Shown: positions 1 through 8,676, numbered from the stretch's first letter. The stretch is DNA of 64,000 nucleotides from Microbulbifer marinus (GCF_900107725.1 NZ_FNQO01000001.1:860458-924457); one strand, 5' to 3'. Notes: a model not told the origin generated them from the letters alone. Translations and numbers: made by a program.

Positions 1-902
1 ATATCGCCCCGACCCTGCAGGCGGCGCTGGACGACTGGGAGATTGCACAACCAAAACTGCAGGCGCGCTTCGATGCCCTGCAGAAGGATGAGATCACCAG
101 CTTTCCCTTCACTCCCGCCGAGTGCCACAGCCCCCTGCCCCGCGCCTATCACTGGGCCGACGGTAGTGCCTACGTGAATCACGTGGAACTGGTGCGCAGG
201 GCCCGCGGCGCCGACATGCCTGACTCCTTCTGGACCGATCCGCTGATGTACCAGGGCGGTTCCGATACCTTCCTCGCGCCCACCGAAGACATCGCCATGC
301 CCAGCACTGACTGGGGCATCGATTTCGAGGCGGAAGTGGCGGTGATCACCGGCGACGTGCCGATGGGTACCGGTGCGGAACAGGCCGAAGAAAGTATCCG
401 CCTGCTGATGCTGGTCAACGATGTCTCGCTGCGCGACCTGATTCCGGGCGAACTCGCCAAGGGCTTCGGCTTTTACCAGTCCAAGCCGTCGAGTGCCTTC
501 TCACCGGTTGCGGTGACACCCGATGAGCTGGGCCACCACTGGCGCGGTGGCATGGTGCATCTGCCCCTGCACGCAATCCTGAATGGCCATAAAATCGGCT
601 CCCCCAACGCAGGGGTGGATATGACCTTCAACTTCCCGCAACTGATTGCGCATGCAGCCAAGAGCCGTCCGCTGGGTTCCGGTACCATTATCGGCTCCGG
701 AACCGTGTCCAACGTCGACCGCTCCGCCGGCTCCTGCTGTCTGGCCGAGGTGCGCATGCTGGAGATTATCGCCGACGGCAGGCCGACCACACCGTTCATG
801 CAATTCGGCGATCGTATACAGATCGCCATGTACGATGAAAACGACGGGAATATCTTCGGCACCATCGATCAGCAAGTGGTGCAATACCTAAATCCCCGAT
901 AA
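1..902 (+). CDS. Fumarylacetoacetate hydrolase family protein (5' end missing)
   Basis: The reading frame is open from base 3 to the TAA at 900-902, so the gene begins before the window. About 299 residues are visible. The C-terminal two thirds is an FAH-type fold, with FEAEVAVITGDVP and the later SGTVSN and EVRMLEI segments typical of the metal-dependent FAH hydrolases. The GTG at 174 is internal, because similar-looking sequence continues upstream of it (PLPRAYHWADGSAYVNHVEL). It is followed 31 bp later by maleylacetoacetate isomerase, so it very probably performs the last step of tyrosine/homogentisate breakdown, cleaving fumarylacetoacetate to fumarate and acetoacetate. The visible length fits the roughly 330-residue bacterial form rather than the 430-residue eukaryote-like FahA. 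Confidence 0.85.
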   Translation, partial: IAPTLQAALDDWEIAQPKLQARFDALQKDEITSFPFTPAECHSPLPRAYHWADGSAYVNHVELVRRARGADMPDSFWTDPLMYQGGSDTFLAPTEDIAMPSTDWGIDFEAEVAVITGDVPMGTGAEQAEESIRLLMLVNDVSLRDLIPGELAKGFGFYQSKPSSAFSPVAVTPDELGHHWRGGMVHLPLHAILNGHKIGSPNAGVDMTFNFPQLIAHAAKSRPLGSGTIIGSGTVSNVDRSAGSCCLAEVRMLEIIADGRPTTPFMQFGDRIQIAMYDENDGNIFGTIDQQVVQYLNPR

Positions 903-933
903 TTCATATCATAAGAAACAGGACAGAGACCAT

Positions 934-1563
934 ATGGAACTACACGGCTACTTCCGCTCCTCCGCCAGTTATCGCGTGCGTATCGGCCTCAACTTGAAGG
1001 GGCTGCAGTACGATTACCACCCGGTAAACCTGCTGAAAGGCGAACAGCGCGAGGGCGAATACCGCAAACTGAATCCGCAGGGCCTGGTGCCGGCCCTGGT
1101 GGACGGCGACACCATCCTGACCCAGTCCCTGGCGATCCTGGAGTGGCTCGACGAACAGCACCCGGAACCGGCGCTGCTGCCCAAAGACCCGCTGGCGCGC
1201 GCCAGGGTGCGCGCCATGGCGTACAGCGTCGCCTGCGATATACAGCCGGTGCAGAACCTGCGTGTACTCAAGTATCTGCAGTCAGAGTACGGCATCAGCG
1301 ATGAGGAAAAGGTGGACTGGATCCGTCACTGGATCCACGAAGGCTTCAGTGCACTGGAGCAACAACTCAATCCGGCCCCCTTCGCCGCCGGCGACGAACC
1401 GGGCCTGTTCGAGTGCTGCCTGATTCCGCAGATCTACAGTGCCGAACGTTTCGGTATGGATATCGCCGAGTATCCGGCCATTCACCGCATCATGCTCGCC
1501 TGCAATGAGATCCCGGCGTTTGTTGATGCGCGGCCGGAAAACCAGCCGGACAGCACTCTTTAA
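934..1563 (+). CDS. maiA: Maleylacetoacetate isomerase (zeta-class GST)
   Basis: This 209-residue protein has the usual length for the family. The N-terminal thioredoxin-like domain contains SSASYRVRIGLNLKG, the zeta-class glutathione-binding signature (SSxSxRVR), followed by NPQGLVPALVDGD and the TQSLAILEWLDE glutathione-contact segment. The all-helical C-terminal domain fills residues of roughly 90-205. It converts maleylacetoacetate to fumarylacetoacetate using glutathione, in the cytoplasm. The preceding gene encodes an FAH-family hydrolase, so the two form the end of the homogentisate pathway. The ATG at 934 is preceded by an AGGACAGAG stretch that can act as the ribosome binding site. 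Confidence 0.93.
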   Translation: MELHGYFRSSASYRVRIGLNLKGLQYDYHPVNLLKGEQREGEYRKLNPQGLVPALVDGDTILTQSLAILEWLDEQHPEPALLPKDPLARARVRAMAYSVACDIQPVQNLRVLKYLQSEYGISDEEKVDWIRHWIHEGFSALEQQLNPAPFAAGDEPGLFECCLIPQIYSAERFGMDIAEYPAIHRIMLACNEIPAFVDARPENQPDSTL

Positions 1564-1571
1564 TACAGTTT

Positions 1572-2564
1572 TTAAGCGATGCCCTCATCCTCCTGATGCA
1601 GGGTGAGAGGCTCCTTGAAAGTCAGAGTTCGGTACGGGAACGGAATCTCGATACCGGCTTCGTTCAGAGCCTTCTTGACCGCGGTCACCACTTCCCCGGT
1701 GGACTCGCGTATTGCCAGCGGGATCGAGCCGGTCCACCAGGTTATCTCGATATCGATACTGCTGTCGCCGAAACCGTGGGGGAAAACCTGAATCGGATCG
1801 TCTTGACGCACGGTCTTGCAGGTTTCCACGGCCTTTTCGATTACCTCTACCGAGCGACTCACATCCTCGTGATAGGCCACACCGACGATAATACTGACCC
1901 TCCGCTTGATACGATCGGTGAGGATCTCGCACGGGTTCTTGAACAGGAATAGATTGGGCACCACCACCAGCTCGCCTGTCACCTTGCGTATCATGGTGTT
2001 GCGCACCTCGACGGCCTCCACCCTACCCAAGATACCCTCGCACTGAATGACATCCCCCTCCTCGAACGGGAAGTTCCACAAAATCAGAATGCCGGCGAAA
2101 AAGTTCTCGAAGATATCCTTGAAGGCGAAACCTATCGCCACAGAAAACAGACCCACTGCTCCCAGCACCCTGGCCGGGGTCAACTCGGGAAACAGAACCA
2201 TCGCGGTGAATAGCAGCCCAATGAGCCAGGTGGCAATAGTAAGCAGCCGGGCGAAGAGGTCCTGCAGGGACTTGCGCGAGGTCGCCCGCTGAAAAAACCT
2301 TGCGCCGATTCGACGTAGCACGAAAACTGCAATCCAGGTGACGATCAGCACCATAAAGGCGGCGATGATATAGGGCGTATGGCTGAGGAAATTACTCCAG
2401 ATCTTTTCCAGCGAGCCCATCACCGTCTCTGCGGCCTTGGAGACCTGTTCCGGAGCAATTTCTTCCAGCGCAGACTCACCTTCGTCTTTCTGCTGCAGCA
2501 GCGGGATCAGCCTGAGGGAAACAAGCTCAATAAACGGCGAAAGCGATTCATTCACCGGTGTCAT
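1572..2564 (-). CDS. Small-conductance mechanosensitive channel (MscS family)
   Basis: This 330-residue membrane protein has an N-terminal region with several hydrophobic helices (IIAAFMVLIVTWIAVFVL, LLTIATWLIGLLFTAMVLF) followed by the pore-lining TM3 and the MscS signature, seen here as VGLFSVAIGFAFKDIFENF. A beta domain (EGDVIQCEGILGRVEAVEVRNT) and an alpha/beta C-terminal cage follow. Such channels open under membrane tension to release solutes during hypo-osmotic shock. Its start overlaps the stop of the upstream oxygenase gene by 4 bp (ATGA), so the two are translationally coupled. It lies tail to tail with maiA, with only 8 bp between stops. Confidence 0.9.
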   Translation of the reverse strand: MTPVNESLSPFIELVSLRLIPLLQQKDEGESALEEIAPEQVSKAAETVMGSLEKIWSNFLSHTPYIIAAFMVLIVTWIAVFVLRRIGARFFQRATSRKSLQDLFARLLTIATWLIGLLFTAMVLFPELTPARVLGAVGLFSVAIGFAFKDIFENFFAGILILWNFPFEEGDVIQCEGILGRVEAVEVRNTMIRKVTGELVVVPNLFLFKNPCEILTDRIKRRVSIIVGVAYHEDVSRSVEVIEKAVETCKTVRQDDPIQVFPHGFGDSSIDIEITWWTGSIPLAIRESTGEVVTAVKKALNEAGIEIPFPYRTLTFKEPLTLHQEDEGIA

Positions 2565-3415
2565 GCCCCTGTCTTCTCGTCAACGTAATCTCGCAGCCGC
2601 ATCCATTTGGTAGCCACCCATTTTTCTCCGGCAATGACCGGGCTACCACCGTGCAGCGACAGCGGGTCCAGCCCGCCCTGCTCATCGGCGTAGGAGAAAA
2701 ACAGGCCGTATCCCTTGCGCGGATAGACATTGACGCCAGTACTGGGAAAAACTGTGGAACCGCCGGCTTCGACATCGTTCAGGTAGATGATCAGCGTGGC
2801 GCAACGCTGGCCGCCACGCTGCAAATACTTTTTGCTACCGGGGTACTGGGGATCAAAGTAATCGTGGTGGGGTTTGTATTCGGCGCCAGGCGCATAGTTC
2901 AGCACCTGCAGTCCCTCGCCGCGACTGACGGGAATGTCAACCAGCTCGCTGATCCGCTGCTCGATGCGCTTGACCAGTGGAAACTCACCGAAGCGGAACA
3001 CAGCGCCGGAACTGGTGCGCATGGCGTGCTGGCCACTCTGGCCGCTCTGCGAATTGACGACCTTCGAGCGCTTCAGGCGCGGCTGGCTCAGCGCGATCAG
3101 CTCATCACACTCCTCGCCTGACAACAGGTTGCCAAACAACACGAGGTTCGGCTTTTGCGCCGTCATCAAAACCTGCACTTCCCGGTCCGAAGTTGTTTTG
3201 ACGCCACTGTCCCACGGGCTGGGGTTGCGACTCGGTACCGCCACCTTCTCACGTGCGTCCCGCAATGCGGTGATATCTTCCTGAACCGCACTGGAAACGG
3301 ACGACTCGTACCCCGCCTTCCGCAGGGAATCGACGATCGCCTCGGTCTTGTATCCCTGATTGACCACGCTGCGCAGCCACTGCTGCAGGTCCGGCTGTAA
3401 CTCTTCGAATAGCAT
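2561..3415 (-). CDS. 2OG-Fe(II) oxygenase, prolyl 4-hydroxylase type
   Basis: The protein has 284 residues. The C-terminal half is a double-stranded beta-helix of the prolyl-4-hydroxylase alpha-subunit type. The iron ligands are visible as an HxD in KPHHDYFDP and a distal His in LSLHGGSPV, with the 2-oxoglutarate-binding Lys in GEKWVATKW. The N-terminal part (about residues 1-90) is helical and may be a substrate-recognition region; it begins like a small UBA-type or repeat module (LRSVVNQGYKTEAIVDSLRKAGY). The substrate cannot be told from sequence: bacterial members hydroxylate prolines in proteins such as EF-Tu, or peptides. It is the first gene of a two-gene operon with the MscS channel. 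Confidence 0.85.
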   Translation of the reverse strand: MLFEELQPDLQQWLRSVVNQGYKTEAIVDSLRKAGYESSVSSAVQEDITALRDAREKVAVPSRNPSPWDSGVKTTSDREVQVLMTAQKPNLVLFGNLLSGEECDELIALSQPRLKRSKVVNSQSGQSGQHAMRTSSGAVFRFGEFPLVKRIEQRISELVDIPVSRGEGLQVLNYAPGAEYKPHHDYFDPQYPGSKKYLQRGGQRCATLIIYLNDVEAGGSTVFPSTGVNVYPRKGYGLFFSYADEQGGLDPLSLHGGSPVIAGEKWVATKWMRLRDYVDEKTGA

Positions 3416-3922
3416 GCCGCCAGCCCTCCATGGCTAGTGCCGGGCGCCGCCCCTTGGCAGCGCAATCCCCGTATCATCCGCTACACGATCCGCAAATCCC
3501 TGCCGAGCGAAAAGGAGAGTCGCGCGCCCCGCAGATGCGGGCGCCCCTTCTGTATTTACGTGAGAATCCGGCTGGTAATTATAGCTGCGGCGTAATTCTG
3601 CGACGCGTTCCCGGTGACGCAGGCGCCAGCCATTATGCCGGTCCGGTAGTGAATCAAGATCGCGGCAGTTGCAGTTCGATCATCCGATAGCCTCCGTCGC
3701 GGAGGCCTACTCTGGTCCGTACCAGTTGTTACTACCCTGTTCGATCCGCGGCAACAGCAGCCATTCGCAGCTGGCGAACAAAACCAGTATCGGGGTGGTC
3801 AAAACGACGTGCCGCTTCATCATCGGGGATCGCCGCATTAACATTCATTATTCGCTTCAGCGGAATACCACAGCTGAAGCATTGGAAACAACGCCCGCTT
3901 AAAAAGAGATCAAGGACTAATT
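3416..3922. other. 507-bp intergenic region, no convincing gene
   Basis: This stretch separates the divergent oxygenase (minus) and lipoprotein (plus) genes. Short open frames exist (for example 3430-3690 and 3669-3902, plus strand), but they lack a good Shine-Dalgarno sequence and a recognisable fold. It presumably holds the divergent promoters, although no clear -35/-10 pair was found. A GAGG-type SD (AAGGA) sits just before the GTG at 3923. Confidence 0.4.
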
Positions 3923-4396
3923 GTGACAGCACTCTATCGCCCCGCCCTGCTTCTGATACTTGCCATTCTGATCAGTGGTTGCGCTGTACTCTCGCCCAAT
4001 TTTCAGAAACCGGAGGTGGAAATCACTGCACTGGAGCCGCTGCCGCCGGGGCCCGGGAATGATCTGCGCTTCCGAATCCATCTGCGCGTGTTCAATCCCA
4101 ACAATTCCGAGCTGGCGCTGTCCGGGCTCTACTACACCCTGAGCCTTGCCGGCCACAAGGTTGTCACCGGCACCTCCAGTAACCTGCCGCCGATTGCCCC
4201 TTACGGACAGGACAACATTACGGTGGATGCGACCGCGAGCCTGGTGGGGTCAATATTCGCGGCCGCGGAACTGATCGGCGGCCGCATGGAGACCGTGCCC
4301 TATGAACTGGAGGCGAAATTGGGATTGCGCCGGTCGATAGTACCGTCGATCACCGTGCGCAGGAGTGGTGAGGTAAGGCTAACGCAGTACCGCTAA
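3923..4396 (+). CDS. LEA14-like (WHy domain) lipoprotein
   Basis: This is a 157-residue lipoprotein. The N-terminus has a hydrophobic signal ending in a lipobox (LISG|C, Cys at residue 20). The rest is a WHy/LEA14 beta-sandwich, with the typical PEVEITALEPLPPG start and a central FRIHLRVFNPNNSELALSG strand pair. Proteins of this type are periplasm-facing envelope lipoproteins linked to desiccation or stress tolerance, without known catalysis. The GTG start is favoured because it gives a complete signal peptide and has AAGGA about 7 bases upstream. The gene stands alone, converging on the GNAT gene downstream. Confidence 0.8.
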   Translation: MTALYRPALLLILAILISGCAVLSPNFQKPEVEITALEPLPPGPGNDLRFRIHLRVFNPNNSELALSGLYYTLSLAGHKVVTGTSSNLPPIAPYGQDNITVDATASLVGSIFAAAELIGGRMETVPYELEAKLGLRRSIVPSITVRRSGEVRLTQYR

Positions 4397-4418
4397 ACGC
4401 GACCCTGCCCCCCGTTGC

Positions 4419-4832
4419 TCATTCCAGCGGCTGATCCGGCTCCAGTATCCAGCAGCGCGGATTGCTGCTGTAGCCGAGCCGCGGGTAGTAATCGTTGGCC
4501 GCCGGCGCGGCCAGCAGAATCAGTTTACAGCGGGAACCCAGCTGCCGCTGGGTCAGGGCCTGCAGCCTGCGGCCAATGCCGAGCCGTTGAAAATCCCGGT
4601 GCACCGCCAGGTCGGACAGATAGCAGCAATAGTGGAAATCGGTTACGGAACGGGCTATGCCCACCAGCTGCTCGCCGCTCCAGGCCGTCACGCTGAGATT
4701 GCCGTGGTCGACCATGCCCTGCATGCAATCGAGATCATCGACAGGGCGGCGCTCGGCGAGGGTTGAATGGCGCAGCAGCTCGATAAACTGCTGCGCAGAG
4801 ATCGGATGGTTGATACGGTATTCGATGGACAC
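4419..4832 (-). CDS. GNAT family N-acetyltransferase
   Basis: The protein is 137 residues. It carries the GNAT acetyl-CoA binding core, with LSDLAVHRDFQRLGIGRRL (motif A, Q/RxxGxG/A in the form QRLGIGRR) and a following beta strand and helix CKLILLAAPAANDYYPRLGY. The substrate is unknown; many proteins of this length in gammaproteobacteria act on small amines or protein N-termini. The start at 4832 lies 11 bp after the stop of the putative membrane anti-sigma gene, so it may be a last, loosely attached member of the sigma-factor operon. Confidence 0.82.
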   Translation of the reverse strand: MSIEYRINHPISAQQFIELLRHSTLAERRPVDDLDCMQGMVDHGNLSVTAWSGEQLVGIARSVTDFHYCCYLSDLAVHRDFQRLGIGRRLQALTQRQLGSRCKLILLAAPAANDYYPRLGYSSNPRCWILEPDQPLE

Positions 4833-4842
4833 CGGCTGGAAA

Positions 4843-5226
4843 TCAGCGTCGCGCAGCGAGGATGCCGCCAGTCATGGCCACCAGCGAGGACAGCACACCC
4901 AGCCCCACCAGGCTGTAGAGACTGATGGACTGCTGCACGGCTTCGCTGAGCACCTCCCCGAAGGGGAACTGCCAGACGACGATCGCAGAAGCCGCGACCA
5001 CAGCCGCATACTGGACGCGGGTGGCGCGGCGCTCGGCCCGCTTGGACGGCGCCGGCAGCTGCTCCATGACACGCTCGCAGAAGCCGTCGTTGTCCAGATA
5101 GGGCTCGTTGAACTGCAGCTGCTGACTGAGCCACTGATCAAATTCGGGATCGCCAAAATCCGGATCTTTGCCCTGCAATACTGGATTGTTCAAGCTATTG
5201 GAGTTCCGTTGTTCAAACTTATCCAC
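4843..5226 (-). CDS. Putative anti-sigma or membrane partner of the ECF sigma factor
   Basis: Translation most likely starts at the GTG at 5226, which overlaps the sigma-factor stop (AGTGGATAA), giving 127 residues; a longer reading to 5289 would only add sequence overlapping the sigma gene. Residues of roughly 20-55 are an acidic soluble segment (DPEFDQWLSQQLQFNEPYL), followed by two hydrophobic helices (about 73-90 and 98-122). Position directly after an ECF sigma factor, translational overlap and a cytoplasmic-then-membrane layout fit an anti-sigma factor. No zinc-type (HxxxCxxC) anti-sigma motif is present and I do not recognise the family, so the role is inferred from context only. Confidence 0.55.
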   Translation of the reverse strand: MDKFEQRNSNSLNNPVLQGKDPDFGDPEFDQWLSQQLQFNEPYLDNDGFCERVMEQLPAPSKRAERRATRVQYAAVVAASAIVVWQFPFGEVLSEAVQQSISLYSLVGLGVLSSLVAMTGGILAARR

Positions 5227-5773
5227 TGACCACCTCCTCGCGCCACGCCTGAAGCATAGTCTGCAACTTGGCCCGCGCGCGATTGACATGGGATTTTACC
5301 GTACCGAGCGGCAACTTCATAATACTGGCCGCCTCTTCATGGGAGAAACCCCGTTGCATGCACAGGTGCACCGCCTGGCGCTGGGCATCGCTGAGGGTGC
5401 TCATGGCGGAGTTCAGGTCCCGTGCCATGCCCAACTGCTGGGCTTCCTCCACGCTTTCGTCCGCCTGTGCCCGGTCCACCGCTTCCTGGTCGACCTCCGG
5501 CGCCTTCTTGCGTTTATAGCTCATGACCAGGTTGTAGGCGATGCGATACAGCCAGGTGCTGAAACGCGCATCCCCACGAAATGCCGGCAGCGCCTTGTAG
5601 GCCTTGATAAAGGCCTCCTGGGCCATGTCGTCCGCCAGGGCCTGGTCGCCATCGCACAGCTGACGGAGCGAGAAACGCAGCTGTGACTGATAGCGCCGAA
5701 CCAGCTGGGCGTAAGCCCGCTGGTCCCCGTCTTCGACGACGCGCCGGATTAAATCCTCGTCATTGAGGTCCAT
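5219..5773 (-). CDS. ECF RNA polymerase sigma factor (sigma-70 family)
   Basis: This 184-residue protein has region 2 (LVRRYQSQLRFSLRQLCDGDQALADDM and FSTWLYRIAYNLVMSYKR, which melts and reads the -10) and region 4 (LSDAQRQAVHLCMQRGFSHEEAASIMKL with the helix-turn-helix GTVKSHVNRARAKL that reads the -35). Regions 1.1 and 3 are absent, as in ECF factors. It is central in a minus-strand operon between two envelope proteins upstream and a putative anti-sigma downstream. Likely role: envelope or stress response transcription. Confidence 0.92.
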   Translation of the reverse strand: MDLNDEDLIRRVVEDGDQRAYAQLVRRYQSQLRFSLRQLCDGDQALADDMAQEAFIKAYKALPAFRGDARFSTWLYRIAYNLVMSYKRKKAPEVDQEAVDRAQADESVEEAQQLGMARDLNSAMSTLSDAQRQAVHLCMQRGFSHEEAASIMKLPLGTVKSHVNRARAKLQTMLQAWREEVVSG

Positions 5774-5785
5774 AAACCGCTGTCC

Positions 5786-6610
5786 TTACGCCTGCTTGTT
5801 ATCCAGTTTCCAGTTGACAAAGCGGGCGACACCGATGAACAGCGGTATCAGACCGAGACTACCGACTTCCACGCCGGAAGATATGGTCAGCCAGATAAAG
5901 ATCGCCAGGCCTACTGCAATGAGGGTGAAACCGCGATCCTTCATATTGCGCGGGGATTCGCCCTCCATCGCATCCAGCAGTTCCGGCGGGATATCGCGGC
6001 CCTCGGCCACCATGCGATTGATGTTGTCCATCAGCAGTTGTTTCTTGCGGTAGCTGTTGCGGGTCACCAGCCACACAATCAGGATCGGAGTGCCGAACAC
6101 CGCCAGGATCGAAATGATCGGAATCAGCACCGCGACGTCTCCTTTAAACGGAAAGTCGTCGTGATCGTGGGCGTTGTGGTGTCCGCGCGGCTCGTCGATG
6201 TCACCGGAGATGCCGATATTGATATTCTTCGGCACACCTTCCAGCGCCTCTTCGACGATCAGGCCCTTCTCGTCGAGGATGCCCTTGTTCTCCAGCTTCT
6301 CGATGATGCGCCGGCTCAGTGCGCCACCGAACTCCTGGCCCAGGTCGACCTGCACCTCGCTGCGCTCGCCGTTCTCATCGCGGGTCCTGATGCGCAGGTT
6401 GCCTCGCTCATCGCGGGTAATGCGCACCTGCTTCTCTACCCTCTCCTGCTGCGGCGCCTCAGCGGCGGCCGGCGGCGGGGGGGGCTCCGATATGACCGGG
6501 TCCTCGCCAGGAGTTTCCTGGGCCCAGCTGCCGGCGACACTCAGTGCCGCCACCAGGGCCAACAGCCAGCGGGCGCCGGCCCGCACGGGGTGAAGATTTC
6601 TCGCTCTCAT
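5786..6610 (-). CDS. DUF6249-type membrane protein with signal peptide
   Basis: The protein has 274 residues. A signal peptide (LLALVAALSVAGSWA) leads into a charged, proline-rich periplasmic segment and a His/Asp-rich patch (HHNAHDHDD, near residue 150). Two or three membrane helices follow: VAVLIPIISILAVFGTPILIVWL, then after a basic loop (RNSYRKKQLLMDNINRM) FTLIAVGLAIFIWLTISSG and VGSLGLIPLFIGVARF. The RKKQLL...PPELL loop resembles the DUF6249 family. It lies 12 bp upstream of the sigma gene in the same operon. I infer a role in signalling to, or being controlled by, that sigma factor; the His/Asp patch could bind metal. Confidence 0.7.
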   Translation of the reverse strand: MRARNLHPVRAGARWLLALVAALSVAGSWAQETPGEDPVISEPPPPPAAAEAPQQERVEKQVRITRDERGNLRIRTRDENGERSEVQVDLGQEFGGALSRRIIEKLENKGILDEKGLIVEEALEGVPKNINIGISGDIDEPRGHHNAHDHDDFPFKGDVAVLIPIISILAVFGTPILIVWLVTRNSYRKKQLLMDNINRMVAEGRDIPPELLDAMEGESPRNMKDRGFTLIAVGLAIFIWLTISSGVEVGSLGLIPLFIGVARFVNWKLDNKQA

Positions 6611-6663
6611 TATGTGCTCTCGATTTGTGTCTTATTTCAACAATTCCAAATTCAGGGGAAAAC

Positions 6664-6951
6664 TTACATTACCGTCAGGTGCGCGCCCGGAAACGGACTC
6701 GTTGCGCCGCTGCGCACCGGCGTCTCCTCGGCGATACGCACCGGGTAGCGGGAGCCGCTGCTCTCTTTGCGGGCATTGTCCCGACATTCCTGCAGTTTGC
6801 GCGAAAAGGCCTCTTCGGTCTTCTGCGTCAGTCCCTGCTGCACTTCCGCCAGGGGAAGTTTCAGCTCCGTAGCGCCGGACTCCATCGCTGCCAGCATCAG
6901 TGCCAGCACGGCGTAGAATTGTACCTTCTTCAGTGATCCTGCGGTTACCAT
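6664..6951 (-). CDS. Small secreted protein of unknown function
   Basis: This 95-residue protein begins with a signal peptide (KKVQFYAVLALMLAAMESGA) followed by an amphipathic, charged stretch (LAEVQQGLTQKTEEAF) that contains a single Cys. A strong Shine-Dalgarno (GGAGG, 6 bases before the ATG at 6951) supports the start. It is the first gene of the minus-strand run that continues with the DUF6249 protein and the ECF sigma factor. No family recognised. Confidence 0.6.
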   Translation of the reverse strand: MVTAGSLKKVQFYAVLALMLAAMESGATELKLPLAEVQQGLTQKTEEAFSRKLQECRDNARKESSGSRYPVRIAEETPVRSGATSPFPGAHLTVM

Positions 6952-7151
6952 CGTCGCCTCCAGGTAGAATTTCCTTGTACACCCTAAAGACCGCGCCAGT
7001 GCCGCGTTTGGATGCAGCCTCGCGAAAAAATTTTTACAAGTCCAGTCTGCGGCCGCCTGACAGCCTTAATTTCGCGAAGCCGAGCGCAGCTCTGGACCCT
7101 CAGACAGGAAAGTCGCGATAATCCCCATATCGAACAAGGATCAACAGCAAG

Positions 7152-7754
7152 ATGCCAGAACCCAGAGAAATACTGACATTCTGGTTCGGTCAGCCGCAGC
7201 TGGATGCGGTACCGGACGATAAGCACCGCCAGCGCTGGTTCGCCGGCGGCGAGGACCTGGATCGCAAGATCGATAAGTACTTCGGTTCCACCGTGGAAGC
7301 GGCCCTGGATGGCGATCTGGCACAGTGGCGTGAGACGCTCGAGGGAGAGATGGCGCTGGTGCTGCTGTGTGACCAGTTCACCCGCAATATCTACCGCGAC
7401 AGCGACCGGGCCTATGCCGGCGACCCGCTGGCGCTCGACATCGCCCAGGCCGTCATCGCCAGGGGCGACGACCGGGATATGGGTCTCTACCAGCGGGCAT
7501 TCCTCGGCATGCCACTGGAGCACAGCGAAGAACCGGCAATGCAGCGGCGTTCGGTGGACTACTTCAACCAGCTGCGGATGGACTATCTGGACGGCGCCGA
7601 AGGCGCCGCCCAGGCCGAGAGTTTCTATCAATATGCTGTCGCCCACCGTAAAGTTATCGACGAGTTCGGCCGCTACCCGCACCGCAACGCCGCCCTAGGG
7701 CGCGAGTCGACGCCGGCAGAGCAGAAATGGCTGGACCAGGGCGGGGGCTTCTAA
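7152..7754 (+). CDS. DUF924 family protein
   Basis: The 200-residue protein begins EILTFWFG and contains RWFAGG, LVLLCDQFTRNIYR and YQRAFLGMPLEHSE. These are the hallmarks of the DUF924 family, an all-helical TPR-like fold. Its biochemical role is not established. Its stop overlaps the ATG of the LysE-type exporter by one base (TAATG), so the two genes are translationally coupled. Confidence 0.88.
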   Translation: MPEPREILTFWFGQPQLDAVPDDKHRQRWFAGGEDLDRKIDKYFGSTVEAALDGDLAQWRETLEGEMALVLLCDQFTRNIYRDSDRAYAGDPLALDIAQAVIARGDDRDMGLYQRAFLGMPLEHSEEPAMQRRSVDYFNQLRMDYLDGAEGAAQAESFYQYAVAHRKVIDEFGRYPHRNAALGRESTPAEQKWLDQGGGF

Positions 7755-8371
7755 TGGATCTGCTCAATTGGTTATCGCTGGCCGGGATCTGTGCCCTCGG
7801 CGCCATGTCGCCGGGACCCAGTCTGCTGATCGTATTGCGCAGTGCCGCCTCCGGACTGCGCCAGGGGCTCGCCTGTGCACTGGCACACGGGGCGGCAATA
7901 GCCGTCTACGCGGGCCTGACCGCCTTCGGCTTGGCAGTCTTGATTACCCGCTCGCCGCTGCTGTTCAACATACTGCAGTGGGCCGGCGCGGCCATGCTGG
8001 TGTACCTGGGCTGGAAGGCATTGCGTGCGCCGGCGCCGAATACCGCCGCAGCCAATATCCCGGCACCACACCAGTCGGTCGGTCGCGCCGCACTGCAGGG
8101 GTTCGGTGTGGCCTTCTTCAATCCCAAGGTGGCGGTTTTCTTTACCGCCCTGTTCAGTCAGTTCGTCGCCCAGCAGCAGGCTCTCGAGACCAAACTGGGC
8201 ATGGCGGCGCTGGCCGCCGGCATCGATGCCGGCTGGTATTGCCTGATCGCCCTCGCCGTCTACGCCGGCCACAATCGCAGCTGGGTCAGCAAGTCTGCTG
8301 GCCACCGCATGCAGCAGCTGTTTGGCGTTTTACTGATCGGGCTGGCGGCGAGACTGGTACTGACGCTTTAG
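7754..8371 (+). CDS. LysE/RhtB family amino-acid exporter
   Basis: This is a 205-residue inner-membrane protein with about six hydrophobic helices. The N-terminal GAMSPGPSLLIVLRSAASGLRQGLACALAHG matches the RhtB/LysE signature in which PGP lies in helix 1 and the G-H pair in helix 2. The start at 7754 (ATG overlapping the upstream TAA) fits the family N-terminus; a frame extension to 7727 would add residues inside the DUF924 gene. It probably exports a neutral amino acid or related small metabolite, with the substrate not predictable. Confidence 0.88.
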   Translation: MDLLNWLSLAGICALGAMSPGPSLLIVLRSAASGLRQGLACALAHGAAIAVYAGLTAFGLAVLITRSPLLFNILQWAGAAMLVYLGWKALRAPAPNTAAANIPAPHQSVGRAALQGFGVAFFNPKVAVFFTALFSQFVAQQQALETKLGMAALAAGIDAGWYCLIALAVYAGHNRSWVSKSAGHRMQQLFGVLLIGLAARLVLTL

Positions 8372-8395
8372 CCGCACCGAAATTTTTTCACGCAT

Positions 8396-8419
8396 AAAAA
8401 AAGGCCCGCGCTACGGGCC
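8396..8419. terminator. Rho-independent terminator after lysE-type gene
   Basis: The stem GGCCCG (8403-8408) and CGGGCC (8414-8419) closes a 5-base loop and is preceded by seven A (8396-8402). The T-tract therefore lies on the minus side, while only TT follows on the plus side. It sits 25 bp after the exporter stop and may act in both directions. Confidence 0.6.
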
Positions 8420-8599
8420 TTAAACGTCTTACTGCGGGGTCGGAGCTAACTGTCACATGGGGGGTAGACAGACAGCCAGCTACCAGATTCATTATGACAG
8501 CGCCGCTCTCGCCGTGCAGACGAGCCACCGCAATGCCGGCTCCACTTATCGCATCAGCCGCCACAAACCACGACTGCGTCACAATCGCTCCCTTTAGCG

Positions 8600-8640
8600 T
8601 TGACACTGAACATCCATACAGATACTGTATGTGCATACAG
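8600..8640 (+). promoter_or_regulatory. SOS promoter with LexA box upstream of yebG-like gene
   Basis: A TTGACA -35 (8600-8605) and a TACTGT -10 (8623-8628) are separated by 17 bp. The -10 overlaps the perfect palindrome CTGTATGTGCATACAG (8625-8640), which fits the gammaproteobacterial LexA consensus CTG-N10-CAG. LexA bound here would block the promoter directly. Confidence 0.88.
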
Positions 8641-8676
8641 ACTCATTAAATGCCGCAAAATAACCGGAGGCACAAT

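Noticed and set aside
3430-3902. Two short plus-strand frames in the gap before the LEA14-like lipoprotein
   Set aside because: No convincing SD, no family match.
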